DNA from: Leptolyngbya iicbica LK
Lineage (GTDB): Bacteria > Cyanobacteriota > Cyanobacteriia > Phormidesmidales > Phormidesmidaceae
Reading direction: 5' to 3'
Assembly (NCBI RefSeq): GCF_004212215.1
Contig: NZ_QVFV01000001.1
Location: 1,386,155-1,450,154 of the forward strand
Length of the DNA stretch: 64,000 nucleotides
The notes beneath the pieces were generated by a model. It searched no databases, was not told where the DNA came from, and worked only from the letters and a program-made list of their open reading frames with translations. This document shows, one piece after another, positions 34,217-43,596 of the stretch. Numbering within the stretch: the stretch's first letter is position 1; the number at the start of each line of letters is the position of its first letter. Position numbers and translations under genes: made by a program.

Positions 34217-35068
34217 CTAGCGATCGCCGTCCTCGTTCAACTGGAGGGCGATCGCCGTGCGCCATACAAGATACCCCCGGTCATTCAAATGCAGACCGTC
34301 GGTGGTCAGGTCAGGCCGCAAAGCCCCCTCGCCATCGGCAAACAACGGATAGAGATTCAGGTAATCCACCCCTTCCGCCTCGGTCATCTGAGCGATCGCT
34401 GTGTTGACGGCTTGAATGCGATCGTTAGGGAGTTGCAGCAGGCGATCGCGGCCCTCCCAAGTCGCCCGTTCCGACCCGTGGGGCAAAATTGACTGCACGA
34501 TAATATGAGCGTCTGGATGCTGCTGCTTCAGATATTGAACGGTCTGTTCCAAATTTTGGGCAACGGCCTGCTCTGGCACTTGGGCGATCAAGTCATTAAT
34601 GCCCACCATGACAAAAATGGTGTCAGGTTGGGTGCCATCGAGAGCATCTAAGCGACGCAGCAGCATATCTGATTTTTCGCCAGAGATACCCTGATTGAGC
34701 CAAGTGCGGCGACCCGGCAGCAGTTCTTGGGGAAACCACAGGGAAATGGAATCGCCCAGCAACACCGTTAACCGGGGAGCATCAGCATGAGCACGCGCTT
34801 CCTGACGCACTAGCTCAACCCACTGTTGGTAGTTGAAATATTCGCGATCGCCCACCGCAGTGACGAGTCCGTCTGTTGATTCAGCCGCCTCACTAGCCAT
34901 TGATGCCTTGGCTTGAGGCAGCACCGAAGTGGTCGGTGTGGAATCTTTGGGAGTGCGATCGCCTTCCCAAGTCAGCGACACCGCCATCAATAACAGGCAG
35001 TTCATCGCCAGCGAGAGCAGTGCCCAATAGGGCGCTTTTTCCAGTCGTTCCAGCACTTTCATGAACAT
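34217..35068 (-). CDS. Membrane-anchored SGNH/GDSL hydrolase
   Basis: This 283-residue protein has one N-terminal hydrophobic anchor (about 14-33). The GDSL hydrolase blocks are present: block I TVLLGDSISLWFP with nucleophile Ser107, block II glycine in NQGISG, block III MVGINDL and block V Asp257/His260 (TTDGLHLN). The enzyme probably acts outside the cytoplasmic membrane, de-esterifying lipids or glycans such as acetylated polysaccharide. The true substrate is unknown. A Ser/Thr/Ala-rich linker (about 40-70) joins the anchor to the catalytic domain. Confidence 0.85.
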   Translation of the reverse strand: MFMKVLERLEKAPYWALLSLAMNCLLLMAVSLTWEGDRTPKDSTPTTSVLPQAKASMASEAAESTDGLVTAVGDREYFNYQQWVELVRQEARAHADAPRLTVLLGDSISLWFPQELLPGRRTWLNQGISGEKSDMLLRRLDALDGTQPDTIFVMVGINDLIAQVPEQAVAQNLEQTVQYLKQQHPDAHIIVQSILPHGSERATWEGRDRLLQLPNDRIQAVNTAIAQMTEAEGVDYLNLYPLFADGEGALRPDLTTDGLHLNDRGYLVWRTAIALQLNEDGDR

Positions 35069-35170
35069 GGCGTCGTGGAGATTGGCTCAAATTGTATCAA
35101 GCCATTCCAGACTGCGCTGTATTCACAAACAATTCCTCAAAGTTTTGCGCTGGCGCTCGGGTCATCCCAC

Positions 35171-36262
35171 TTACACATTGAAGCGGAACAGCATCACGTC
35201 CCCTTCTTGTACGACATAATCCTTACCTTCACTGCGCAGTTGGCCCTTTTCTTTGACTCCATTCATCGAACCCGCATCGACTAAATCCTGATACGAAACC
35301 GTTTCTGCCCGAATGAAGCCGCGCTCAAAGTCGGTGTGAATTACTCCAGCGGCTTGCGGCGCTGACATGCCAGCTTTAATCGTCCACGCCCGCGTTTCTT
35401 TCGGGCCGGTAGTGAAGTAAGTTTGCAAGCCGAGCAGCTCGTAAGTGGCGCGGATAAGGGACTGTAAACCGCCTTCTTCGACACCGAGGGATTCGAGGAA
35501 ATCGGCTCGGTCTTCCTCGGGCAACTCGATCAGCTCTGACTCTACCTGGGCTGAAATGACCACGACCTCAGCGCCCTCGGCAGCTGCGATCGCCTTCACC
35601 TGTTCCACGTAGTCGTTCCCAGTTGCCAAGTCGTCTTCGTTGACGTTGGTGGCATAGATGACGGGCTTACGGGTCAGCAGCCCCAGCGGCTTGATGAGCA
35701 ATTCTTCTTCAGGCGTCAAGTCAACCGTGCGGGCAGTTTTGCCTTCGTTTAGCACGGGCAGCAACTTATCAAGGACATCGACTTCCGCCTGAATTTCTTT
35801 ATCTTTTTTGGCTTGTTTACGAGCGCGCTCCAGCCGCTTTTCGACCTGGGCTAAGTCAGAAAGCGTCAGCTCTAAATTAATAATCTCAGCGTCTCGCGCC
35901 GGATCAATCGAGCCAGAGACGTGAATAATGTCGTCGTTTTGGAAACAGCGAACGACGTGAACGATCGCATCCACTTCGCGAATATTGGCAAGAAACTGGT
36001 TGCCGAGTCCCTCGCCTTTGCTGGCCCCTTCCACCAGACCCGCAATATCTACAAATTCCACCCGCGCCGGAACAATCTCCGCTGACTCAGAAATTTTGGC
36101 CAGCACTTCCAACCGCGGATCGGGCACGGCGACCACACCAACGTTAGGCTCAATGGTGCAAAACGGAAAATTTGCCGCTTGCGCTTTGGCATTGGCCACT
36201 ACAGCGTTAAATAGAGTGGATTTTCCGACGTTGGGCAGCCCGACAATTCCGGCTCTGAGCAT
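35171..36262 (-). CDS. ychF: Redox-responsive ATPase YchF
   Basis: This 363-residue OBG-family P-loop protein has G1 [14 protein letters not shown] at the N-terminus, the [20 protein letters not shown] switch and a NxxE (NVNE) in place of NKxD, which gives ATP rather than GTP specificity. The C-terminal TGS domain ends [10 protein letters not shown]. YchF/OLA1 associates with ribosomes and is linked to oxidative-stress responses. All features are canonical. The gene stands alone. Confidence 0.96.
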   Translation of the reverse strand: MLRAGIVGLPNVGKSTLFNAVVANAKAQAANFPFCTIEPNVGVVAVPDPRLEVLAKISESAEIVPARVEFVDIAGLVEGASKGEGLGNQFLANIREVDAIVHVVRCFQNDDIIHVSGSIDPARDAEIINLELTLSDLAQVEKRLERARKQAKKDKEIQAEVDVLDKLLPVLNEGKTARTVDLTPEEELLIKPLGLLTRKPVIYATNVNEDDLATGNDYVEQVKAIAAAEGAEVVVISAQVESELIELPEEDRADFLESLGVEEGGLQSLIRATYELLGLQTYFTTGPKETRAWTIKAGMSAPQAAGVIHTDFERGFIRAETVSYQDLVDAGSMNGVKEKGQLRSEGKDYVVQEGDVMLFRFNV

Positions 36263-36407
36263 AGCGATCGCACGAGTATTTCAAATAAACCTTTACCAGC
36301 ATAGAGGATGAAGGATGAGTCAGCGATGTGAGTCACCCGTTGGAGCTAGATAGACGGTTCGGTGGCCGACCTGGCGGATTCATCGTCATCATTCGGTCAA
36401 CCCAGGC

Positions 36408-37103
36408 TCAACTTGACAAGTGGAGCTGCTGCGCAATGGTAGCGACGGCATCTTTGAGGTTATCCACAATGAAATCGGGGTCGTAGGTAGATAGCCGATG
36501 GCGATCGCGAATGCCACTCAGCACCGCTACAACAGGCAAATCATGGGCTCGCGCCGCCGCAATATCGGCCTCAGTATCGCCAATCATCCAGGTTTCAGCC
36601 GCGGTAGGCAATTCGGCGAGGGCTTTTTCCATCAGGCGAGTTTTCTCCACCACGTCGTGGGTCTTGACATAGACATCTGGCAGGCAATAACGCACCGCTG
36701 GCGGAAAAAAGTGGGTCAGGTCAAATTGTTCTAAAGCAAAGTCCAGTGCTTGCTGTCGCCGCATGGTCACCACAGCCAAATCACCTTTGAGCGTTTGGAT
36801 ATGCTGCAACGCGGTGATCGCATAGGGCACCGGACAGTCATATTTCAGATAGGCATGGTTATGCACCGTCTCTCGCCGCAGCAAAGCAAAGCGACGGGCC
36901 TGATCATCATGTAGGCCAGAGTAAGCGCCGATTTGCCGCTCCGGCACTTGCGCCCGTTTCAGTCGCCAAAACTCTTGTTTTGACAAACAAGTTACTGGCT
37001 GATCGGGCTCTTTCGCTTCTTCCAGACAGTATTGATAAACCTGGTAATACCGTTCCGACACATCCATGATAGGACCGTCAAAATCGGTGAAAATGCGCAA
37101 CAT
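36408..37103 (-). CDS. HAD-superfamily hydrolase
   Basis: This protein of about 231 residues has HAD motif I DFDGPIMDVS (nucleophile Asp in DFDGP), motif II in AVVTMRR and motif IV GDTEADIAAARAHDLPVVAVLSG. The cap region is helical, as in phosphoglycolate-phosphatase-like enzymes. The ATG at 37103 (MLRIFTDFDG) is preferred over an upstream TTG because the HAD motif should lie near the N-terminus. The substrate is unknown. It is separated from its neighbours by about 150-300 bases. Confidence 0.82.
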   Translation of the reverse strand: MLRIFTDFDGPIMDVSERYYQVYQYCLEEAKEPDQPVTCLSKQEFWRLKRAQVPERQIGAYSGLHDDQARRFALLRRETVHNHAYLKYDCPVPYAITALQHIQTLKGDLAVVTMRRQQALDFALEQFDLTHFFPPAVRYCLPDVYVKTHDVVEKTRLMEKALAELPTAAETWMIGDTEADIAAARAHDLPVVAVLSGIRDRHRLSTYDPDFIVDNLKDAVATIAQQLHLSS

Positions 37104-37410
37104 CGTGGGCAACTAACCTCAGAGCGGCAAGCGGTTAACAATCATCAGTATCAATATCATCAATGAAGAATTATTAAGTGAAAACCTTCTGTTCATTCTG
37201 ACATCTCATTGATCCGCCTTCATCGTCAATTTTGATTGAGTTGGGACGTTCTTAGGCTGGTGCTCTAGCGATCGCTCAGTTTGATACAGGTGTCGGGGCT
37301 GCTAATGAAGGATTCACGGCGATCGCTCCCAGCTCCCCTCCTCACCTTCTTCCCAAAACTGCTAAGCAGAACGATACAATTCATTAAAGTTAAGTCCGAG
37401 AAAAATCAGT

Positions 37411-37983
37411 ATGTTACGGAAAACGTCCCTCGGGAATGTGTTGCTTGTGGTCGGTGGCATCCTCACTATTGTTGGGTTTATCGCCTACTTTCAAGAAAAT
37501 GCAACCCTCAACTTGGCTGGTTTTTTCTACGGGATTCCCGTATTACTGGGGGGCTTAGCGTTGCGGGCAGCGGAGTTAGAACCGACTCAGTATTCCCACG
37601 AAACAACGCCAGAGGTGCTGACCCTGCGGGAACAACAGGCGACACCGACCCAAAATCAAGTGCGTAGCGATGTGACTCGCTATCGTTACGGCCAAGAAGC
37701 CCATTTAGATGAAGTGCTAGAACGGTTGGGGTTGGCCCCGACTGACGAAGAGCGGCCAGTATTGGCGGCGGTGCGCGAGGAATCGATCGACGGCGCTTAT
37801 GCCCTGGTGTTGGAATTTGACTCGCCATTCATTGGGCTCAGCAAGTGGCTGGAGAAGCAGACCAAGATTGAAACGTTTTTTGGCCCAAACATCCGGGCGG
37901 AAATGACGGCACCGCAAGAAAACAAAGTCGACCTGGCGTTAATTGCAGTAGCGACCCCGGAGCCAGCGGAAGTGGTTTCCTAG
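37411..37983 (+). CDS. DUF2854 membrane protein
   Basis: This 190-residue protein starts MLRKTSLGNVLLVVGGILTIVGF and has two N-terminal hydrophobic segments (about 9-27 and 32-51, FFYGIPVLLGGLALRA). A soluble domain follows with FDSPFIGLSKW and KIETFFGPNIRAE. This is the DUF2854 family shared by cyanobacteria and chloroplasts, with no established biochemical role. It is probably a thylakoid or plasma-membrane protein. The exonuclease gene follows on the same strand after 64 bases. Confidence 0.8.
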   Translation: MLRKTSLGNVLLVVGGILTIVGFIAYFQENATLNLAGFFYGIPVLLGGLALRAAELEPTQYSHETTPEVLTLREQQATPTQNQVRSDVTRYRYGQEAHLDEVLERLGLAPTDEERPVLAAVREESIDGAYALVLEFDSPFIGLSKWLEKQTKIETFFGPNIRAEMTAPQENKVDLALIAVATPEPAEVVS

Positions 37984-38047
37984 TGCCAATTGTGAGTCTG
38001 GAGTTCTCGACCGCTCCGCTGTTGCGATCGCAGTGACTAATCAAACC

Positions 38048-39040
38048 ATGCCTCTAATTACCGTCCGCCCCGAAGGACTGTATTGCGAAGCCGGAAATTT
38101 TTACATCGATCCCTGGCGGCCAGTGGAAACAGCGCTGATCACCCATGCCCACGCCGACCACGCGCGCTCGGGGTCGGAACAGTATGTAGCGATGGCCAGC
38201 GCCGAGGGCATTTTACGCAAGCGGCTTGGGGCGAATATCGCGCTGCGAAATGTCGCGTATGGCGAAAAGCTGAAATACGGCGATACCTGGGTGTCGTTTC
38301 ACTCAGCGGGACATGTGCTGGGTTCGGCGCAAATTCGGGTGGAGCACAAGGATGAGGTCTGGGTCGTCTCGGGCGACTACAAGCGATGTGCAGACCCCAG
38401 TTGCGCCCCGTTTGAAGTGGTGCCTTGCGATACGTTTATTACCGAAGCGACGTTCGGCCTGCCGATTTACAAGTGGAATAGCGGTGCAGAAACAGCACGG
38501 CAAATCTATGACTGGTGGCAGTCCGACCGCGATCGCCCCTCGATTCTCTTTTGCTACGCCTTTGGCAAAGCCCAGCGGGTGCTGAGTGAACTGACGAACT
38601 TTACCGACCAGACCGTGTACGTGCACGGGGCGATCGCCGCCCTCAACGACATCTATCGCGCCCAAGGCGTCCAGATGGTGCCGACCGTCAACACCGCCGA
38701 TATGCCCAAAAACCATAAATACAAGGGAGACCTCGTGTTAGCGCCCCCTTCAGGTCATCGCTCTAGCTGGATGAAGCGCTTCAAATCTCCTCAAACAGCG
38801 TTTGCCTCCGGCTGGATGGCCGTGCGCGGGGCTCGACGGCGACGCGGCTACGAGCGGGGTTTTGTGCTGTCTGACCACGCGGACTGGTCGAGTCTCATTC
38901 GCACGATTCAAGAAACCGGAGCCCAGCAGGTCTACGTTACCCACGGGCAAAACGATGTGCTGTCTCGCTACCTACAAGAAGTGTGCAACATCAATGCCCA
39001 CCCCTTAGAGACCTTGTTTGAAGGGGAAGGCGACATTTAG
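38048..39040 (+). CDS. Ligase-associated DNA exonuclease (metallo-beta-lactamase fold)
   Basis: This protein of about 330 residues has the MBL-fold metal motif THAHADHARSG (HxHxDH), GHVLGSAQI, SGDYKR and a late beta-CASP-like SDHADW plus YVTHGQND. The overall pattern EGLYCEAGNFYIDPWRPVE matches the group annotated as 'ligase-associated DNA exonuclease'. That group is normally encoded beside an ATP-dependent DNA ligase and an Lhr-type helicase. Neither partner is in this window, so it is either an orphan here or split. A GTG at 38033 is an alternative start. Confidence 0.8.
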   Translation: MPLITVRPEGLYCEAGNFYIDPWRPVETALITHAHADHARSGSEQYVAMASAEGILRKRLGANIALRNVAYGEKLKYGDTWVSFHSAGHVLGSAQIRVEHKDEVWVVSGDYKRCADPSCAPFEVVPCDTFITEATFGLPIYKWNSGAETARQIYDWWQSDRDRPSILFCYAFGKAQRVLSELTNFTDQTVYVHGAIAALNDIYRAQGVQMVPTVNTADMPKNHKYKGDLVLAPPSGHRSSWMKRFKSPQTAFASGWMAVRGARRRRGYERGFVLSDHADWSSLIRTIQETGAQQVYVTHGQNDVLSRYLQEVCNINAHPLETLFEGEGDI

Positions 39041-39106
39041 CTTTGCCACGTTCAGTTTCAGGACTCGTTGCTGACTCTCAGTCAAGGGGTTCCAATCACT
39101 GTGAAA

Positions 39107-39598
39107 TTAAGGCTTGACTCGCATCAACGGTTGCCCAAATTCCACTGGTTGAGCGTTCTCCACCAGGATTTCGACAACCTCACCGGAAACTTCCGCTTCC
39201 AACTCGTTCATCAACTTCATCGCTTCGATAATGCAAACCGTTTGCCCGGTTTGGATGCGATCGCCAATTTCCACAAAAGACGGTTCTTCCGGTGCTGGAG
39301 CGCGATAAAACGTGCCGACCATCGGCGACGTAATTTCCAACAGATTGGAATCAGCAGAAGGCGGTGGCGTCGGAGGAGTCGCAGCTGGGGCCGTCTCAGG
39401 AGCAGGCATCGGAGCGACCGGAGCCGCAGCGGGCTGTTCTTGTGAAGACATCGCAACCATGGGAGCACTAACCGGAGCGATCGCCCCTTGCTTGCGCAGC
39501 GTCAGCTCAAAATCAGCCCCCTTCAGGATGAGTTCCGAGATATCGGTTTGGCTGAGTGTCGTCACCAGCTCCCGCAGTTCACTGAAATTTAGTTCCAC
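39107..39598 (-). CDS. accB: Biotin carboxyl carrier protein of acetyl-CoA carboxylase
   Basis: This 163-residue subunit has an N-terminal dimerisation helix ([22 protein letters not shown]), a Pro/Ala-rich linker at about 55-80, and a biotinyl domain with the biotinylated lysine in [10 protein letters not shown]. The GTG at 39598 is chosen as start because GGGAAGG precedes it and the family begins near LNFSELREL; a longer TTG-initiated form is unlikely. It lies directly downstream of efp, the usual cyanobacterial efp-accB arrangement. The product carries CO2 in the first step of fatty-acid synthesis. Confidence 0.95.
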   Translation of the reverse strand: MELNFSELRELVTTLSQTDISELILKGADFELTLRKQGAIAPVSAPMVAMSSQEQPAAAPVAPMPAPETAPAATPPTPPPSADSNLLEITSPMVGTFYRAPAPEEPSFVEIGDRIQTGQTVCIIEAMKLMNELEAEVSGEVVEILVENAQPVEFGQPLMRVKP

Positions 39599-39669
39599 TA
39601 TCGCCTTCCCTACCAACAAGATACAGTTGCCCCAGACGGAGGACGGGTGAGAGCCTCCCGACTCTGGCC

Positions 39670-40230
39670 CTAATTCTCCCGCCCTAAATAAGAGTCGTTG
39701 CGGGTATCAACCTTGATTTTTTCGCCAATCGAAATAAACAAGGGCACCATCACTTGGGCGCCAGTCTCGACGATGGCGGGTTTCGTGCCCCCCGTGGCGG
39801 TATCACCTTTGACGCCGGGGTCAGTTTCAGTCACTTCGAGCACAACCGAAGTCGGCAGTTCCACTTCCAGAATCTGCTCATTCCATCGCACCACGCTCAC
39901 TTCCATCTCTTCTTTGAGATACTTAACGCGATCGCCCACTTGATCTTCAGTCATGCGCACTTCTTCATAAGTCTCCATATCCATGAAGACCAAATCTTCA
40001 CCATCTCGATAGGTGTGCTGCATCACCTTTTTCTCGAGATTGGCTTGGGGCACTGTCTCACCAGCGCGAAACGTTTTTTCCACCGTGTTCCCGGTTTGGA
40101 CGTTTTTCAGCTTCGTGCGGACAAAAGCAGATCCCTTGCCTGGCTTGACATGCAGGAACTCGGTGACCTTCCAAACTGACCCATCCAGTTCAATACTGAC
40201 GCCCGTACGAAAGTCGTTGCTGGAAATCAT
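39670..40230 (-). CDS. efp: Translation elongation factor P
   Basis: This 186-residue factor relieves ribosome stalling at polyproline. It starts [17 protein letters not shown] and contains the KOW-domain loop [10 protein letters not shown] with the conserved Lys/Arg-tip position, followed by two OB-like domains. The ATG at 40230 matches the normal family length; the upstream extension in frame ([12 protein letters not shown]) is rejected. It forms an operon with accB 71 bases downstream. Confidence 0.95.
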   Translation of the reverse strand: MISSNDFRTGVSIELDGSVWKVTEFLHVKPGKGSAFVRTKLKNVQTGNTVEKTFRAGETVPQANLEKKVMQHTYRDGEDLVFMDMETYEEVRMTEDQVGDRVKYLKEEMEVSVVRWNEQILEVELPTSVVLEVTETDPGVKGDTATGGTKPAIVETGAQVMVPLFISIGEKIKVDTRNDSYLGREN

Positions 40231-40372
40231 AACGCTCGCTACCCGTGGCTCTTTGAATATCGGCACCTCATTTTACCGCTCAGCCGCCAACTTTCTAGAA
40301 TGCTTCTGGAGATGCCCGCACTATGGCAAGATCGAAACGTCTGCTGAATATGACGCTTTGCTAGCCTTACTT

Positions 40373-41494
40373 ATGCATTTATTTAATCGATGGTTGCTTT
40401 GCCTGGTTTTAGGCGTGGTGTTTTGGGGTGGCGGACTCATCGCCACTGTGCCCCCCAATGCGGTGGCTACCCCTATGCCAACCTCACCGCTAGTGGCTTA
40501 TTTACCCCCAGGTAATGCTGTAACAGATGGGCGCGCCCTATTGCGCTACTCCCTGCCCATCGACAACCAAGATATTCGAACCATTCAAAAAGATTTAGAA
40601 GGACTGTCAGAGTGGCTACGCAGCAAGCGCTGGGGACCGATCATCCGCGACGCCAAGAAAATTGATAAGTTAATCGGCCGCCGTCGCGACGCCATCTTGG
40701 GGGATATACCCTCTGAGCGTCAGACTTTGGCAGCACAATATCTCGATGAGATTCGCGCGGGGTTAGAGCCGCTGATCGCTGGGGCCGAAGCCAAAAATCG
40801 CGAGACGGTTTGGGTACAACGCGGCGACCTCCTCGAAAAAGTCGGCGCCATTGAAGAAATGATGGTCACCGAATTTCCGTTTGAGGTGCCTGAGGAATAT
40901 AGCCACTTGCCGCAGCTCAAGGGTCGCGCCACCGTTGAGTTTGAAACCAACAAAGGGACGATGCTCGCGGTGATCGACGGCTACACCGCGCCAGTGACCG
41001 GGGGCAACTTTGTTGACCTGGTGCAGCGGGGCTTTTATGACGACATGCCTTTTATTCGGGCCGAAGACTTTTACGTGCTGCAAACAGGGGATCCGGCAGG
41101 GCCAGAAGAGGGCTTCATTGACCCCAAAACGGGCGAATACCGGGCAGTGCCCCTTGAAATCTTAGTCAAGGGGGACGAAGAGCCGATTTATGGAGCCACT
41201 TTAGAAGAATTGGGCCGCTATTTGGATGATCCGGTGCTGCCCTTTTCGGCCTTCGGGGTGATGGGGTTTGCCCGGCCTCCGAGTGATGTGAACGGCGGGT
41301 CTTCGCAATTTTTCTTCTTCCTGTTTGAACCGGAACTCACGCCAGCAGGACTCAACTTACTGGATGGTCGTTTTGCAGTGTTCGGCTGTGTGGTCGAAAA
41401 CAAAGAGCTGCTAGAAGAACTGGGCCAGGGCGATCGCATCGTTTCGGCGAAGGTGATCGACGGCTTGGAAAACCTCGTCCAACCCACTACTTAG
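40373..41494 (+). CDS. Lumenal cyclophilin-type peptidyl-prolyl isomerase (CYP38/TLP40-like)
   Basis: This 373-residue protein has a signal/anchor (about 5-30, WLLCLVLGVVFWGGGLIATV) and a helical domain at about 60-165 (IRTIQKDLEGLSEWLRSKRW). The C-terminal cyclophilin barrel (about 170-365) contains GGNFVDLVQRGFYDDMPF and NGGSSQFFFFLFEPELTPAGLN. This two-domain layout is that of plant CYP38/TLP40 and cyanobacterial homologues, which assist photosystem II assembly in the lumen. The ATG at 40373 is preferred over the open frame extending back to 40013, because that region is the antisense of efp and its upstream leader. thiL follows 12 bases later. Confidence 0.88.
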   Translation: MHLFNRWLLCLVLGVVFWGGGLIATVPPNAVATPMPTSPLVAYLPPGNAVTDGRALLRYSLPIDNQDIRTIQKDLEGLSEWLRSKRWGPIIRDAKKIDKLIGRRRDAILGDIPSERQTLAAQYLDEIRAGLEPLIAGAEAKNRETVWVQRGDLLEKVGAIEEMMVTEFPFEVPEEYSHLPQLKGRATVEFETNKGTMLAVIDGYTAPVTGGNFVDLVQRGFYDDMPFIRAEDFYVLQTGDPAGPEEGFIDPKTGEYRAVPLEILVKGDEEPIYGATLEELGRYLDDPVLPFSAFGVMGFARPPSDVNGGSSQFFFFLFEPELTPAGLNLLDGRFAVFGCVVENKELLEELGQGDRIVSAKVIDGLENLVQPTT

Positions 41495-41506
41495 GGAGAC
41501 TGATGC

Positions 41507-42505
41507 ATGAGTCAGCCAACTGTGGCTGAACTGGGTGAGCTGGAGTTGCTAAAGCGGCTCCAGCCTTTTTGTGAGTCCGCGTTGATCGGAGATGATGCGG
41601 CGGTATTGCCACCTCGATCGCAGGCCACGGTCATCACCACCGACATGCTGGTGGATGGGGTGCATTTTAGCGATCGCACTACGCCCCCTCAGGCGATCGG
41701 GTGGCGGGCGATCGCGGCCAATCTGTCTGACCTGGCGGCGATGGGCTCAGTCCCGACTGAAATCACCGTCGGACTGGCGCTCCCTGGTCACACCCCAGTC
41801 CATTGGGTCGAGCAGGTCTATGAGGGCATGGCCGCTTGCCTCCGGCAATATGGCGGCAAGATTGTCGGTGGCGATGTGGTGCGATCGCCTCAACCCGTTA
41901 TCGCCATCACTGCGTTGGGCACCGTGGCACCCCAGCGCGTCATCCGGCGCGATCGTGCCCAGCCGGGTCAGGTCATCCTCGCCACGGGTTGGCACGGAGC
42001 CTCACGGGCGGGGTTAGAGCTACTGTTGCAACCAGACTTGCAAACGCCGCTCTCAGCCAGCGATCGCCAAACATTTATTCAGGCCCACCAGTATCCAGTG
42101 CCACGGCTCGACATTGTGGAGTTGTTTGACGCTCTGGAAGATGACGAATTTGGGGCGATCGCGGGTATGGATAGCAGTGATGGTTTGGCCAATGCCGTGC
42201 TCTGGCTCTGCCAAGCGAGTGGCGTGGGGGCGCAGTTGATGCGATCGCGTTTACCGCTGCCCCAGGCTTTCACTCCCTGGCTCAGCGATGCCACCGCCCT
42301 CGACTGGTGCCTCTACGGCGGCGAAGACTTTGAGCTAGTGCTGTGTCTGCCTGCTGAAATTGCCTTGGAACTTTTGCCCGTGCTAGGTTCGCAAGCCAGC
42401 ATCATCGGCACGGTGGCAGCTAGCCCTGAAGTGTTGCTAATGGATGACGTGGGCGATCGTTCCCCGCTGACGCTCACCTGGGAGAGCTGTTTTCAGCATT
42501 TTTAA
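41507..42505 (+). CDS. thiL: Thiamine-monophosphate kinase
   Basis: This 332-residue protein of the PurM/ThiL family has the ATP/Mg-binding motifs IGDDAAVL, TTDMLVDGVHFSDR and GGDVVRSPQP, and later GMDSSDGLANAV. It makes thiamine diphosphate from thiamine monophosphate. The product is the cofactor of Dxs, encoded elsewhere in the window. It follows the cyclophilin gene after 12 bases, probably in the same operon. A palindromic element lies just after it. Confidence 0.95.
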   Translation: MSQPTVAELGELELLKRLQPFCESALIGDDAAVLPPRSQATVITTDMLVDGVHFSDRTTPPQAIGWRAIAANLSDLAAMGSVPTEITVGLALPGHTPVHWVEQVYEGMAACLRQYGGKIVGGDVVRSPQPVIAITALGTVAPQRVIRRDRAQPGQVILATGWHGASRAGLELLLQPDLQTPLSASDRQTFIQAHQYPVPRLDIVELFDALEDDEFGAIAGMDSSDGLANAVLWLCQASGVGAQLMRSRLPLPQAFTPWLSDATALDWCLYGGEDFELVLCLPAEIALELLPVLGSQASIIGTVAASPEVLLMDDVGDRSPLTLTWESCFQHF

Positions 42506-42583
42506 CCGAGTCAGGCCAGGTTACCGGAACCAGGTATCGCGGCGCAGATAGCTTCGCTCATCTCTTTGACAGAAAACGAGGGG

Positions 42584-42672
42584 CCGACAAAACTAGAATT
42601 TTATAAAATCCCAGTTTTGTCGCACAGGCAAGATGCCTGCGCCGGGACAGCCGAGACGGCTGTCCACACTTA
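42584..42672 (-). repeat. Dispersed palindromic element, copy 2 (complete)
   Basis: Three dyads are present: CGACAAAACT...AGTTTTGTCG around ATTTTATAAAAT (42585-42622), CAGGCA-AGA-TGCCTG (42625-42639) and GGACAGCCG-AGA-CGGCTGTCC (42645-42665). In reverse orientation it aligns with 27759-27837. The second base pair of the last hairpin is G-C here but A-T in copy 1, changed on both arms. It lies between convergent thiL and the response regulator, where it could terminate both. Confidence 0.88.
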
Positions 42673-42731
42673 GATTTAACATCCATGTTTTCAACTTTTG
42701 GACTCTCTGCACTTAACTGCGAATTTTTATA

Positions 42732-43427
42732 TCAGCTTTCGCGCAAGACGTAGCCCACGCCGCGCACCGTCTGAATGAGCCGTTTATCGTTATCGCTGTC
42801 AATTTTGAGTCGCAGGTAACGCACATACACCTCAATCACGTTGGACTCGCCAACAAAGTCATAGCCCCACACGTTTTCCAAAATTTGTTCCCGCGCCAGC
42901 ACCTCTCGCGGATGCTCCATCAGATATCGCAACAATTCAAATTCTTTGGTGGTCAATTCGATCAGACGGTTATTGCGGGATGCCGTGCGCGTGCCGACAT
43001 CGAGCGTGAGGTCAGCAAAGCGCAGTTGCTCGGCAGTGGTATCACCGGGTTGCAGGTAAATCTGCACAATCTTCAAAAAGGCATCCGCCTGATACGGTTT
43101 TAGGCAGTAATCGTCAGCCCCAGCTTCTAAACAAGCAATGCGATCGTCCAAGGTATCGCGGGCCATCAGCATCAACACTGGCATACAAAATTGCTCGCTG
43201 CGCAGCTTTTGACACACCGCCAGCCCTGATTCGCCATCCAACAAGCGATCGATGATGATGAGATCCGGACGCGATCGCTGCGCTTGGGCCAACCCGCGCT
43301 CCCCAGTGGTTGCCGTACTCACCCCATACCCCGCCTCGGCCAAGTCATGGCGCACCCGCTCGGTTAGATCAGCATTCGCGCAGATCAGTAAAACCTGTGG
43401 CACCGCGTCAATCGCATTACTGTCCAT
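42732..43427 (-). CDS. OmpR-type response regulator, NblR-like
   Basis: This 231-residue protein has a receiver domain (about 10-122) and a winged-helix DNA-binding domain (about 130-229, LTTKEFELLRYLMEH, WGYDFVGESNVIEVYVRYLR, TVRGVGYVL). The receiver has an aspartate at position 60 (IIIDRLLDG), but the usual acidic pair after strand 1 is absent (LLICANAD). The output loop ADDYCLKPY is kept. This combination resembles cyanobacterial NblR, the regulator of phycobilisome breakdown under nutrient stress, which is known to act without normal phosphorylation chemistry. Other OmpR regulators remain possible, so no symbol is assigned. Confidence 0.8.
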   Translation of the reverse strand: MDSNAIDAVPQVLLICANADLTERVRHDLAEAGYGVSTATTGERGLAQAQRSRPDLIIIDRLLDGESGLAVCQKLRSEQFCMPVLMLMARDTLDDRIACLEAGADDYCLKPYQADAFLKIVQIYLQPGDTTAEQLRFADLTLDVGTRTASRNNRLIELTTKEFELLRYLMEHPREVLAREQILENVWGYDFVGESNVIEVYVRYLRLKIDSDNDKRLIQTVRGVGYVLRES

Positions 43428-43596
43428 ACTGCTAGGACTCCCAACCCGGTCGGTAACGATAGTTCAACCTGTCATGTGGGCAAAGTGACCCCGCCTGCGC
43501 GGAGCATCGACGATTCAGCCATCCATAGTAGCTGAAGTAGCCAAGTTATGAACTCTATACCATGGGCGATCGCCCTACCAATGGCGCCCAACGCCC

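Noticed and set aside
40013-40372. Extended N-terminus of the cyclophilin gene
   Set aside because: This portion is antisense to efp and its leader; the signal peptide begins properly at the ATG at 40373.
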